DNA of 64,000 bases from JADKAV01 sp963733395 (GTDB lineage Bacteria; Actinomycetota; Actinomycetes; S36-B12; UBA10799). Made by a program: the position numbers and the translations under genes. Positions within the stretch are counted from its first letter, which is position 1, and each line of letters opens with the position of its first letter. Shown here in pieces: positions 8,834-17,399 of this stretch. Below the pieces are notes generated by a model. It had not been told where the DNA came from and did not search any database. It saw only the letters and a list, made by a program, of their open reading frames with translations. Location of the stretch: assembly GCA_963733395.1 (NCBI GenBank), contig CAVTCZ010000005.1, positions 434,001-498,000 on the forward strand, given 5' to 3'.

Positions 8834-9511
8834 ATGAACATCGCGATCCTCGGGACAGGTGCAGTGGGCAGGGCTTTGGCGGCAGGGCTGGCCGGGGCCG
8901 GTCATCAGGTACAGATGGGTACCCGCGACCCGGAGGCCACCTTGGCCCGGACCGAGCCCGATCGCTTCGGGCAGCCGCCGTTACGTGACTGGCTCGAGGT
9001 GCATCCCGGGGTGCAACTGGTCACCTTCGCCCAGGCGGCCGCTGCCGCCGAGATGGTCTTCAACGCCACCAGCGGTGACGTGAGCCTGGAGGTCCTGCGG
9101 GCTGCCGGGGCGGACAACCTCGCGGGCAAAGTGCTGGTCGACGTGTCCAACCCACTGGACTTCTCGGCCGGGTTCCCGCCCAGCCTGTTCGTGAAGGACA
9201 CGGACTCCCTCGGCGAGCAGATCCAGCGGGCGTTCCCCGGCGCGCGGGTGGTGAAGTCGCTCAACACGATGACCGCCGGCCTCATGCTCGACCCCGGCCG
9301 GCTGAGCGCCCCGACCGCTGTGTTCCTCTCCGGTGACGACGCGGCCGCCAAACAGCAGGTGCACGACCTGCTGGCCGGCTTCGGTTGGGAGCAGATCGTC
9401 GACCTCGGCGGGATCCAGACGGCCCGCGGTGTGGAGATGCTGCTGCCCATGTGGCTGCAACTCATGGGGGTGTTCGGGGATCCGGAGTTCAACTGGTCGA
9501 TCGTGCGCTGA
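8834..9511 (+). CDS. NADPH-dependent F420 reductase-like oxidoreductase
   Basis: The 225-residue protein has an N-terminal Rossmann motif, IAILGTGAVGRALAAGLAGAG, followed by MGTRDPEA, where Arg after the second strand favours NADPH. Downstream motifs include VFNATSGDVSLEVL, KVLVDVSNPLDF and VVKSLNTMTAGLM, which match the F420H2:NADP oxidoreductase (FNO)-like family found in actinobacteria. Family members move hydride between NADPH and F420 or reduce small substrates; which applies here is not clear because the family is broad (it includes ferric reductase-like and pyrroline-carboxylate reductase-like folds). The start ATG at 8834 follows a GGGGGAGG-like ribosome site (about 8817-8825). It is transcribed in the same direction as the crotonase and lipoprotein genes. 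Confidence 0.85.
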   Translation: MNIAILGTGAVGRALAAGLAGAGHQVQMGTRDPEATLARTEPDRFGQPPLRDWLEVHPGVQLVTFAQAAAAAEMVFNATSGDVSLEVLRAAGADNLAGKVLVDVSNPLDFSAGFPPSLFVKDTDSLGEQIQRAFPGARVVKSLNTMTAGLMLDPGRLSAPTAVFLSGDDAAAKQQVHDLLAGFGWEQIVDLGGIQTARGVEMLLPMWLQLMGVFGDPEFNWSIVR

Positions 9512-9561
9512 GCCGCGCAATTCCTGCCACGCGGGCAGCCACGTCACTACGCTGGGCGTTC

Positions 9562-9951
9562 ATGAGAACCGCCACCGTCGTCCTCGCCGCCGCAGCAGTC
9601 CTGGCGCTCGCCGGCTGCTCGTCATCGGACAGCACCAGCAGCCCGACGCCAGCGGCCACCAGCGCGAGTCCGGAGGCGAGTTTGATCGGCCCGATCATCG
9701 TGGAACCGTCCCAGACCGAGGTCGAGGCGACCGTGGGTCGCGCGATCGTCTTCAACGTCGGCGACGACCCCGGCCAATGGGACATCGCGACCGACAACGA
9801 GGCTGTGGTGTCGGTGCAGAAGGGCGGCGAACGCGACGGCGCGACGTTCAACCCGGGGGCGGAGGCTCTCTCCGAGGGCAACGCCACCGTCACCCTGACC
9901 GATGCCGAGGGCATGGATGCGTTGGAGTTCAGCATCACGGTCACGCAGTGA
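9562..9951 (+). CDS. Small secreted lipoprotein, unknown function
   Basis: The 129-residue product begins MRTATVVLAAAAVLALAGCS, a lipoprotein signal with lipobox LAGC, so the mature protein should be lipid-anchored at Cys19 on the outer face of the membrane. A Ser/Thr/Pro-rich linker follows (residues 20-45), then a compact beta-rich domain containing VEATVGRAIVFNVGDDPGQW and VTLTDAEGMDALEF. The pattern (ancestral beta-sandwich with a conserved Gly/Trp loop) hints at an immunoglobulin-like or chagasin-like fold, but no family is recognised with confidence. The ATG at 9562 is preferred; open frame upstream to 9385 overlaps the reductase gene and lacks a signal peptide. Confidence 0.75.
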   Translation: MRTATVVLAAAAVLALAGCSSSDSTSSPTPAATSASPEASLIGPIIVEPSQTEVEATVGRAIVFNVGDDPGQWDIATDNEAVVSVQKGGERDGATFNPGAEALSEGNATVTLTDAEGMDALEFSITVTQ

Positions 9952-10013
9952 CCCGTCCCTCCTGCCCGGTGTGAGCCAGGCAGATGCCGATGGGTTTGCC
10001 ATACCGTGGGGGT

Positions 10014-12446
10014 GTGAATAGGCCGCAGCGGTCATCGGATGCCGACCCGGCCGACCGGCTCAGGGCCACTCTCGACAGCCTGCTGGACCCACACGTCGTC
10101 ATGCGGGCGGTGCGGGACGACTCCGGTCGGATCGTGGACTTCGAGTACACCGATGCCAACGCCGCCGCATGTGCGTACAACGGCCTGGACTACGACGACC
10201 TGATGGGCCGCAGACTCCTGGAACTGCTGCCGGGGCACGGCTCCACCGGCCTGTTCGACCGGTGCCGGGAGGTTATCGAGACGGGTAACCCGCTGATTCT
10301 GGACGACTACGTGTACGCCGTGGAAGTGCTCGGCGGGCAGGAGCGGCACTCCGACATCCGGGGAGTGGCACTCGGTGACAGCATCGTGTACACGTGGCGC
10401 GACGTCACGGAGCGGCACGAGCAGTTGCAGGCGTTGGCGGAGGCCGAACGCGAGTTCCGCTCGTTGGCGGAGGCGACGACGGACCTTGCTTACCGGACCG
10501 ATTCGGCCGGCGTCATCCGGTGGGTGTCGCCCAGCATCACCCGGGTGCTCGGGTGGTCACCGGAGGAGTTCGTGGGCCGGACCATCGAGGATTTCTCCGC
10601 TCCGGAGGAGTTGGTGCACTATCGCGAGGACCGTGCCCAGATCTACGCCGGCGAACTGGCACCGGACACGCATCCGGAACGGATCTTCCAACTCCAGGGC
10701 CGGGATCGGATGGTGCCGATGGTGGCGTTCGTGAGCCGCGACCTGGACGCCGACGGCGAATGGACCGGCGGGTTGCTCGTGGGTCTTCGGGACGTCTCCC
10801 AGGTCGTCGCCGAACAGGCGATCGCCGACCGCGAGCGGGACAAGGCCGCGCGGCTGCAACTGTCGATGGACCGCGCGGCCATCGGCATGGCGGTGACGAG
10901 CGTCCAGGGGGAGTTCCAGTACGTCAACCGGGCGCTGGCCAAGATGCTGGGATATCGCCAGGAGGACCTGGTGGGACTGGCCTTCCGGGACATCACCCAC
11001 CCCGACGACGTCGATGCCAGCGTGGCGCTCCTGCAGCGGCTCACCGCCGACGAGGTCGATCACATGGGGCTGCGCAAGCGCTACCTGACCTTGTCCGGGG
11101 AGACCATCTGGGTCGATGTGGCCGTAGGTGTGGCCCGTACCCCGGATGGGGTGATCGACCACTTCGTGGCACAGATCGTGGACGTGACCGCCGAGGTGGT
11201 GTACGCCGAGGCGCTCGAGCGGACCGTCAGGCGGTTCCGGCACCTGGCGGAGAACGCCTCGGACGTCGTGTACGAGACCGATGCCGAATGGCGGATCCAG
11301 TGGATCTCGCCGTCCGTGCAGAACGTCCTGGGCTGGCAACCGGAGATGCTCGTGGGCACCTCGGCCACGGACCTCATCGCCCCCGGCCAGGAGGACCTGC
11401 TGGACGTCCGGCAACGACAGATACACGGCGGGTACGCGGTGGGTGGGGATCTGCTGGAGTATGTGACCGCGTCCGGCCAGCGCAGGTGGATGTCCGCGAT
11501 GGCCCACCCGGTGGCCGAGTCCGATGGGACGGTCAGCGGTGCCGTGGTGGGTCTGCGCGACGTGACCGCGGAGGTCGAGGCCAGGGAGGCGCTGTCCGGG
11601 GTCGAGCGCCGGTTGCGCCTCGCGGTGGACGCAGCCCCCGACGGGCTGGTCATCACCGACGAACAGGGCCTGCTCATCGACGTCAACCGGGAGTTCTGCC
11701 GGCTGATCGGGCGGGAGGAGCAGGACCTGGTCGGGCAGTCCGTGGCGGTCATCCTGGACGAGACCGGCGCCGGCCCGTGTGCCGAGAACCCCCGGCACGA
11801 GCACAAGATCGCGTCCCCGGACGGGTGGTCCTGGATCGAGCACGCGGTCCGCGAGGTGCGCGGCGAAGAGGGTTCGGTCGGGTACCACGTCCATCTGTTC
11901 TCCGACGTGACCCGCGACCGGGAGGTCCGCGAGGAATTGACCCATCTGGCCACCCACGATGTCCTGACCGGTGTGGCGAACCGTCGCTGGTTCATCGAGC
12001 GACTGCAATCCGTGGAGGAGTCCGGCGCCCGCCACCGGCGGCGGGGGGAGCGGGTGGGCATCCTGTTCTGCGACGTGGATGATCTCAAAGCGCTCAACGA
12101 CACGTACGGGCACGGCGTGGGTGATGAGGCGCTGACGGCGGTGGCCGACGGCTTGGCCCGGGGAGTGCGCAACAGCGATGATGTGGGTCGAATGGGCGGT
12201 GACGAGTTCGTGGTGATCCTGGACGGACTGACCTCTCTGGAGGATCTGCGGCATGTCGCCGAGAAGTTGCGCTCACAGGTCTCGCAGACGCTGGTGGCCG
12301 ACGGCGAGGCCGTGGCGGTCTCGGCCAGTTTCGGGGCGGTTCTGGTCGAACCCGGTGAGGATCCGCGAGCAGCCTTGCAGCGGGCGGACTCGGCACTGCT
12401 GCGGGCCAAGGCGCAAGGCCGTGACCGGGTGGTGATCGACGGCTAG
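10014..12446 (+). CDS. Diguanylate cyclase with five PAS domains (GGDEF)
   Basis: The 810-residue cytoplasmic protein has an N-terminal PAS-like domain (RLRATLDSLLDPHVVMRAVR), four more PAS domains at about residues 140-265, 280-405, 410-530 and 530-640, and a C-terminal GGDEF domain (about 645-810). The active-site loop is intact (VGRMGGDEFVVIL) and an RxxD inhibitory site (RNSD) lies five residues before it, so it should make cyclic di-GMP and be product-inhibited. No EAL domain and no membrane helix is present, so the PAS domains probably sense a soluble signal or redox/ligand state. The GTG at 10014 is favoured because the paralogue at 47429 starts with an equivalent sequence; an ATG at 9984 is possible. 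Sensor input and ligands are unknown. Confidence 0.92.
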   Translation: MNRPQRSSDADPADRLRATLDSLLDPHVVMRAVRDDSGRIVDFEYTDANAAACAYNGLDYDDLMGRRLLELLPGHGSTGLFDRCREVIETGNPLILDDYVYAVEVLGGQERHSDIRGVALGDSIVYTWRDVTERHEQLQALAEAEREFRSLAEATTDLAYRTDSAGVIRWVSPSITRVLGWSPEEFVGRTIEDFSAPEELVHYREDRAQIYAGELAPDTHPERIFQLQGRDRMVPMVAFVSRDLDADGEWTGGLLVGLRDVSQVVAEQAIADRERDKAARLQLSMDRAAIGMAVTSVQGEFQYVNRALAKMLGYRQEDLVGLAFRDITHPDDVDASVALLQRLTADEVDHMGLRKRYLTLSGETIWVDVAVGVARTPDGVIDHFVAQIVDVTAEVVYAEALERTVRRFRHLAENASDVVYETDAEWRIQWISPSVQNVLGWQPEMLVGTSATDLIAPGQEDLLDVRQRQIHGGYAVGGDLLEYVTASGQRRWMSAMAHPVAESDGTVSGAVVGLRDVTAEVEAREALSGVERRLRLAVDAAPDGLVITDEQGLLIDVNREFCRLIGREEQDLVGQSVAVILDETGAGPCAENPRHEHKIASPDGWSWIEHAVREVRGEEGSVGYHVHLFSDVTRDREVREELTHLATHDVLTGVANRRWFIERLQSVEESGARHRRRGERVGILFCDVDDLKALNDTYGHGVGDEALTAVADGLARGVRNSDDVGRMGGDEFVVILDGLTSLEDLRHVAEKLRSQVSQTLVADGEAVAVSASFGAVLVEPGEDPRAALQRADSALLRAKAQGRDRVVIDG

Positions 12447-13080
12447 CCGGCCTCGCGGGTGAGGTTGCCGTTCGTTGGGATGTCAGGCGATGTTCGCGTC
12501 GCTCATCAGAGTGGTTGGTGGTGGGTCGCCGACGCCTGTGACCATCGGGCCCGCTCTTCTCGTGGTTACTGGCGGTGTGGTCAAGCGAGCCGGCGGGGCG
12601 CCAACGGATTCCTTGATCGAGCAGAGGGCAGTAACCGCGAATCCACGGCGCAGCGACGACGAAGTCGCAGCGACAGCAGGTCCATCGATGTCTGTGCGCT
12701 TTCGTCGCACTGGGCTCGGGACAGCAGTAGAGTTCCTTCGAGCAACCACCGCCAGCCTGTGCCTGCTCCAGCGCTTCCCCAGATCACCGCAGGCCGTTGA
12801 GACCGACCTCCCGCGCATGACACTCGCCCGGCGAACGGCGCAGGAATCGCACGGCGTTCCAGTGACGTCGTAGGCAGCCAGGAGTCCAGACCAGCGCGGC
12901 ACGTGTGACGTTGTTGCCTTCCGCATCGGCGTGTCGGGGCAACAACGCGACAGAACCTCCCTGGTGGGCGCCACAAGGGGCCGGCGTCGCGACCTGAAGG
13001 GCGGCAATCCGCGGGGTGGTACGGGGGTCGAGCGCAGCCATGCGGCACGATAGGTGCCACCGCGAGTTGATAGGAAATCC
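12447..13080. other. 634-base region without a convincing gene
   Basis: Both strands carry open frames here (for example a reverse frame 12784-13041 encoding an 85-residue peptide starting MAALDPRTTPRIAALQ), but none has a ribosome site plus a recognisable domain, and they overlap each other. No repeats, tRNA or terminator stand out. The last ~60 bases should contain the promoter of the downstream importer operon. Confidence 0.5.
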
Positions 13081-13953
13081 ATGCGCCGTTCACTTCTGCT
13101 GTCCGCCGCCCTTCCGGCCGTTGCCGCCCTGGCGCTCGCCGGGTGTGCCAGCGAGGCCGACACCACCGCCGCCAGCACCTCGCCCTCGCCGGGCACCAGT
13201 CAGGATTGCTCGCCCGAGACGCTGCAGACCCTGACCCCGGGCACCTTGACCATCGGCACGGACTCGCCGGCGTATCCGCCGTACTTCGAGGACGACGACC
13301 CGAGCAACGGCAAGGGGTTCGAATCGGCTGTGGCGTATGCCGTCGCCGAGGAGCTCGGCTTCACCACCGAGCAGGTCACGTGGGTCACGGTGCCGTTCAA
13401 CAAGTCCTACGCGCCGGGGGCCAAGGACTTCGACTTCGACATCAACCAGATCTCGATCACCCCCAAGCGGCAGAAGGCCGTCGACTTCTCCGAGGGCTAC
13501 TACACCGTCAACCAGGCGGTGGTGGCCCTCGAGGATTCACCGATCGCCAACGCCACGACTCTGGCGGAACTGCAGGGCGCGAAGCTCGGTGCGCAGGTGG
13601 GCACCACCAGCCTCGACTTCATCACCGAGGAGATCCAACCCACCCAGCAGCCGATGGTCTACAACGACACCAACGACGCCAAGAGCGCGCTGGAGAACGG
13701 CCAGATCGACGGCGTCGTGGTCGACCTGCCGACGGCGTACTACGTCACCGCGGTCGAGTTCGACAACGCCAAGATCGTCGGGCAGTTCCCGGCGCAGGCC
13801 GGCGGTGAAGAGTTCGGGTTGCTCATGGCCAAGGGCAGCCCGCTGGTGACGTGTGTCAACCAGGCGATCACCGCGTTGCAGGACTCCGGGGAACTCCAGC
13901 AGATCCAGGACGAGTGGCTGGTAGGCAAGGACGCCCCCTACTTCACCGAGTAG
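13081..13953 (+). CDS. ABC importer, amino acid substrate-binding lipoprotein
   Basis: The 290-residue product starts MRRSLLLSAALPAVAALALAG followed by Cys (lipobox LAGC), so it is a lipid-anchored extracellular solute-binding protein. The mature part is an SBP_bac_3 fold: LTIGTDSPAYPPYFEDDDPS (strand plus ligand loop), GKGFESAVAYAVAEELG, FDFDINQISITPKRQKAVDF with the conserved Arg-x-x-x-x-Asp-Phe-Ser region, and LGAQVGTTSLDFITEEI. This family binds polar amino acids (Gln, Glu, Arg, cystine); the exact ligand cannot be read. It is the first gene of a three-gene importer: the permease starts three bases after its stop. The ATG at 13081 is chosen over a GTG at 13054 because it begins the signal peptide and follows GATAGGAA. 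Confidence 0.93.
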   Translation: MRRSLLLSAALPAVAALALAGCASEADTTAASTSPSPGTSQDCSPETLQTLTPGTLTIGTDSPAYPPYFEDDDPSNGKGFESAVAYAVAEELGFTTEQVTWVTVPFNKSYAPGAKDFDFDINQISITPKRQKAVDFSEGYYTVNQAVVALEDSPIANATTLAELQGAKLGAQVGTTSLDFITEEIQPTQQPMVYNDTNDAKSALENGQIDGVVVDLPTAYYVTAVEFDNAKIVGQFPAQAGGEEFGLLMAKGSPLVTCVNQAITALQDSGELQQIQDEWLVGKDAPYFTE

Positions 13954-13956
13954 CAC

Positions 13957-14829
13957 ATGACCACTCCTGCCGAGGCGCCGTTGGAGGCGCCGGTCATCCC
14001 GTACGTCGACCCGCACCGGAAGGCGCGGACGCGCAGGCGGGCCCGGCGGGATGGGATCATCGCGAGCCTGTCCACGGTCGTGGTCTTCGCCCTGCTGGCG
14101 TGGCTCGTGACCTCCTCGCCGGGGTGGCCGAAGGTGCAGGAGACGTTCTTCAACTGGGACGAGGCAGTGGCTGCCTGGCCCACACTGGTGAAGGCCTTCG
14201 CCCTCAACATCAAGATCTTCCTGGTCGCGGAGTTCTTCATCCTGATCCTTTCGTTGCTGATCGCCCTGGGCCGGGGGCTGAAGGCACCAGTCGCCCTGCC
14301 TGTCCGGATCCTGTGCACCGTCTACGTGGACTTCTTCCGGGGCGTGCCCACGATCCTGGTGATCCTGCTGCTGGGTTTCGGAGTCCCGGCGCTGCAGTTG
14401 AAGGGGTTGACCAACTCGCCGGTGGTGTGGGGGACGGTCGCCCTGATCCTCAGCTACACGGCGTATGTCGCCGAGGTCTACCGTGCCGGCATCGAGTCCA
14501 TCCATCCGTCGCAGCGGGCCGCCGCCCGTTCGCTGGGCTTGTCGTCGATGCAGACGACCCGCTACGTCGTGTTGCCGCAGGCCGTCCGCCGGGTGACACC
14601 GCCGCTGCTCAACGACTTCATCGCTCTGCAGAAGGAAACTGCGTTGGTTTCGCTGCTCGGGCCGATCGAGGTCCTGCGAGCCGCCCAGATCAGCGCGTCG
14701 TCGAACTTCAACTACACGGCGTACGTCGTCGCGGCGCTGTTCTTCGTCGCGATCACGCTGCCCTTGACGCGATTCACCGACTGGCTGCAGCGACGGGACA
14801 CGCGCCGGCGCATGGCAGGTGCGATGTGA
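13957..14829 (+). CDS. ABC importer, amino acid permease
   Basis: The 290-residue integral membrane protein belongs to the HisM/GlnP family. After a basic cytoplasmic N-terminus (HRKARTRRRARRDG) come a first helix (IIASLSTVVVFALLAWLV), an extracytoplasmic loop with Trp residues, and about five further helices. The EAA loop that docks on the ATPase is at about residues 180-215: YRAGIESIHPSQRAAARSLG, with the usual E-A/G-A-x(3)-G-like arrangement, and VVLPQAVRRVTPPLLNDF. FFRGVPTILVILLLGFG is the typical RGTP/L-type helix of polar amino acid permeases. Its stop overlaps the GTG of the ATPase gene by four bases (ATGTGA), which implies translational coupling. Confidence 0.93.
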   Translation: MTTPAEAPLEAPVIPYVDPHRKARTRRRARRDGIIASLSTVVVFALLAWLVTSSPGWPKVQETFFNWDEAVAAWPTLVKAFALNIKIFLVAEFFILILSLLIALGRGLKAPVALPVRILCTVYVDFFRGVPTILVILLLGFGVPALQLKGLTNSPVVWGTVALILSYTAYVAEVYRAGIESIHPSQRAAARSLGLSSMQTTRYVVLPQAVRRVTPPLLNDFIALQKETALVSLLGPIEVLRAAQISASSNFNYTAYVVAALFFVAITLPLTRFTDWLQRRDTRRRMAGAM

Positions 14830-15559
14830 CCTACCTCGAGGTGACCGACGTGCACAAGGGGTTCGGCGACCTCGCCGTGCTGCAGGGGATGAACCTGGGC
14901 GTGGACCTGCACGAGGTCGTGGTGCTGATCGGGGCATCGGGCTCGGGCAAGTCCACGCTGCTGCGCTGCATCAACGGCCTGGAGACCGTCGACGCCGGTG
15001 AGGTCCGCATCGGTGACCTCGAGGTGACTGCGCCGGAGGTCGACATCGACGAGGTCCGGCAGCGGGTGGGGATCGTCTTCCAGCAGTTCAACCTCTTTCC
15101 GCATATGACGGTTCTGGACAACGTCACGCTCGCCCCGCGCAAGGTCCTGGGCACGCCGCGGCCGAGGCGGAGGCGGCAGCGCGGGAACTGTTGGGGCGGT
15201 TCGGTCTGTCCGACAAGGCCGACGACTACCCCGACCGGTTGTCCGGCGGCCAGCAGCAACGGGTGGCGATCGTGCGGGCGCTGGCGATGAAGCCCCAGTT
15301 GATGCTCTTCGACGAGGTCACCTCCGCGCTCGACCCGTTGCTCGTGGGGGAGGTCCTCGACGTCATCCGTGAGCTGAAGTCGGAGGGGATGACCATCGTG
15401 ATGGCCACCCACGAGATGAGCTTCGCCCAGGAGGTCGCGGACCGGGTGTGCTTCCTCGATGAGGGCAGGGTGTTGGAGGAGGCGCCTCCCGCGCAACTGT
15501 TCGGCGCGCCACGTTTCGAGCAGACGCGTACCTTCCTGGCCCGGGTGGCGCGGCTCTGA
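14826..15559 (+). CDS. ABC importer ATPase, interrupted by a one-base frameshift
   Basis: The N-terminal half (from GTG 14826) has Walker A (LIGASGSGKSTLL) and the Q-loop (VGIVFQQFNLFPHMTVLDNV). After about 15160 the reading frame changes. In the second frame come DDYPDRLSGGQQQRVAIVRA (ABC signature), LMLFDEVTSALDP (Walker B) and MATHEMSFAQEVA (H-loop). Restoring one base near CCGCGGCC at 15157-15164 would join the parts as TPRAEAEAAARELLGRFGL, a perfect family match, so a single-base deletion separates two otherwise intact halves of a GlnQ/HisP-type ATPase of about 245 residues. As written, the importer would lack a functional ATPase. Sequence error in a GC-rich run is as likely as a real mutation. 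Confidence 0.88.
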
Positions 15560-15575
15560 GAGAAGTCCGGCGCGC

Positions 15576-17213
15576 TCAGCCTGCCTGGTACTGCTTGCGG
15601 TAGTGCTGGACCGCCGCTCCCAGCGTGGGGTACATGTTGTCCTCGCCGATCACGGCCGCGACTCCGTGGTCCTGCATCGGGGTGAGGACGTCGTTCTTCA
15701 CCCGGGCCAGCCACAGGTCGATCTCGTCGTGCGCCAGAGTGTCGTGCAACTCCTCGAGCACGTTCAGGGCCGTGGTGTCGAGTTCGACGTTCGCTTCCAT
15801 GTTCAGGATCACGACCCGGGTGTCCGGCTCCAACGCCCCGGTGACCTTGTAGAAGAAGTCGTACGCGTTCATGAAGAACAGGGGGGCGTCATAGCGGAAC
15901 ACGACCATGCCCGGAATCGTGACGGTCCGGTCGTGGTCGTCGACGTCGTGCATGCCGGGCACGTTCGGGACGAAGCCGAGCACGCCGTCGTGGGGACGCG
16001 CCAGGCGGGCCATGAACTCCGTGATGGACAGCGCGATCGCGACGATCACGCCGGGCAGGATGCCGAACAGCACCACGCTGACCGCACATCCCAGGGCGAT
16101 GGCGAACTCGGAGGTGCGGAAGCGGAGCAGCGACATCCATTCCGCCGGCCGGACCAGGGTCAGGGCCGCGTACACGATGACCCCGGCAAGGCCGGCGACC
16201 GGCACGATGGCGATGACCCCCGGGATCAGCAGCGGCCCGGCGATGACGATCATGATCACGAAGATCGAGTAGAAGCGGGTGGTGGCCCCCGAGACCGAGG
16301 CCAGGGCGGTCCGCGACGAGGACGCGGACATGGGGTATCCGCCGACCAGACCGGTCGCGAACTGCGTGGCCGCCAGCGCCCGCATCTCCGAACCGGAATC
16401 GGGCCGGTGCTTGCCGGCGAACGCCCGGGAGGTGACCATCACATCGGTGAAGGACACCACGGCGATGCTGATGGCGGGGACGATCAGAGCGGCGATCACC
16501 TCGAGGTTGACCCCGGCGAAACTCACGTCGGGCCGGGCCAGACTCACGGGGCCGACCGTGGGGACGGTCATGAACAGGCTGAGGATCGTCGCAGCGGCCA
16601 GGCCCACCAGCGGGCCAGGGATGCGTTTCGAGACCCGGCCGGCGGCGAAGGAGAGCACCACGACCACCGTCGCGATGGCAAGTGTCTGCGGATCCGGCAT
16701 CTGCCACTGCGAACTGATCAGACCGCCGACGGTGTCGCTGTCGAGGCCGAAGCCCAGGACCTTCGGCAGCTGGGACATGATCATCAGCACTGCGACGCCC
16801 GTGAGGTAGCCGATCAGGATCGGGTACGACAGCAGATCCGCCAGGAACGACGCCCGCGCGAGCCAGCCGACGCCGAGGATGACACCGACCAGCATCGAGG
16901 TGACTGCCAGCGCAGTGGTCCACGGCAGGCCTTGGGCAGAGGCGACCGGGGCAACCGCTGCCGATGCCATCAGGGCCACGGACGACTCGGGGCCCAGGGA
17001 CATGAAGGGGTTGCGTCCCAGGATCATGTAGACGATCAGCGGGATGACTGCGATCGACAGGCTCGTCGACGGCGACACCCCCGCCAGGGACCCGTAGGCC
17101 ATGGCCTGCGGGATGAGGTAGGCGCCCACGGAGATGCCGGCCACGACGTTCCGGGTCGAGAAGGCCTTGGACCCGAAGAACCCACCCTTCGTTCGCGTCT
17201 GCACTTCGGTCAT
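15576..17213 (-). CDS. SulP-family anion transporter with STAS domain
   Basis: The 545-residue protein is a SulP/SLC26 transporter. The membrane domain (about residues 20-420) has the first-helix signature AGISVGAYLIPQAMAYGSLA and MILGRNPFMSLGPESSVALM, with the MSLGP segment at the anion site. The second half contains the Gly/Ser-rich AGKHRPDSGSEMRALAATQF and GGYPMSASSSRTALASVSGA motif of the family. A cytoplasmic STAS domain follows (about 425-540) with VVILNMEANVELDTTALNVL, where Asp-Thr-Thr occupies the D-S/T-S position phosphorylated or contacted in anti-sigma antagonists. Substrates in the family include sulfate, bicarbonate and carboxylates; no sulfur or carbonic-anhydrase genes nearby refine this. 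It converges on the ABC importer operon, 16 bases apart. Confidence 0.92.
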   Translation of the reverse strand: MTEVQTRTKGGFFGSKAFSTRNVVAGISVGAYLIPQAMAYGSLAGVSPSTSLSIAVIPLIVYMILGRNPFMSLGPESSVALMASAAVAPVASAQGLPWTTALAVTSMLVGVILGVGWLARASFLADLLSYPILIGYLTGVAVLMIMSQLPKVLGFGLDSDTVGGLISSQWQMPDPQTLAIATVVVVLSFAAGRVSKRIPGPLVGLAAATILSLFMTVPTVGPVSLARPDVSFAGVNLEVIAALIVPAISIAVVSFTDVMVTSRAFAGKHRPDSGSEMRALAATQFATGLVGGYPMSASSSRTALASVSGATTRFYSIFVIMIVIAGPLLIPGVIAIVPVAGLAGVIVYAALTLVRPAEWMSLLRFRTSEFAIALGCAVSVVLFGILPGVIVAIALSITEFMARLARPHDGVLGFVPNVPGMHDVDDHDRTVTIPGMVVFRYDAPLFFMNAYDFFYKVTGALEPDTRVVILNMEANVELDTTALNVLEELHDTLAHDEIDLWLARVKNDVLTPMQDHGVAAVIGEDNMYPTLGAAVQHYRKQYQAG

Positions 17214-17221
17214 TGACGTAG

Positions 17222-17256
17222 GTTAACGTTCACGTCCCGGTCATGATCTGTTAACG
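17222..17256. promoter_or_regulatory. Paired GTTAACG direct repeats upstream of the SulP gene
   Basis: GTTAACG occurs at 17222-17228 and again at 17250-17256, starts 28 bases apart (almost three helical turns), 9 to 43 bases upstream of the SulP start. In GC-rich DNA two AT-containing identical heptamers at this spacing are suggestive of an activator or repressor site; no known regulon motif is recognised. Confidence 0.3.
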
Positions 17257-17345
17257 CACATTCTTGCGGGATCGTCGGGCCTGACGCACTCCGCGCTGGT
17301 CGTCATCGATGGACCCCATGCGCGGGCCCTTCGGGTGCCGGACAT

Positions 17346-17385
17346 GCCACGGCGGCGGCACCTCGCGGGATGCCGCCGCCGTGGC
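17346..17385 (-). terminator. Hairpin with 15-bp perfect stem downstream of the nuclease-like gene
   Basis: GCCACGGCGGCGGCA (17346-17360) and TGCCGCCGCCGTGGC (17371-17385) form a perfect 15-bp stem with a 10-base loop. It lies just beyond the stop of the leftward gene at 17400 and before the SulP promoter region. There is no T-run, as is common for actinobacterial terminators. Confidence 0.7.
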
Positions 17386-17399
17386 GATGCCTCGCGGTG

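Noticed and set aside
12483..13196. 237-residue reverse frame before the ABC importer
   Set aside because: It overlaps the importer start, has no ribosome site or domain, and alternative frames over the same bases are equally open.
13537..14937. 466-residue reverse frame opposite the importer genes
   Set aside because: Shadow of the binding protein and permease genes; no motif.
15120..15200. Programmed frameshift in the ABC ATPase
   Set aside because: No classical slippery heptamer with a downstream pseudoknot is evident; a single missing base is simpler.
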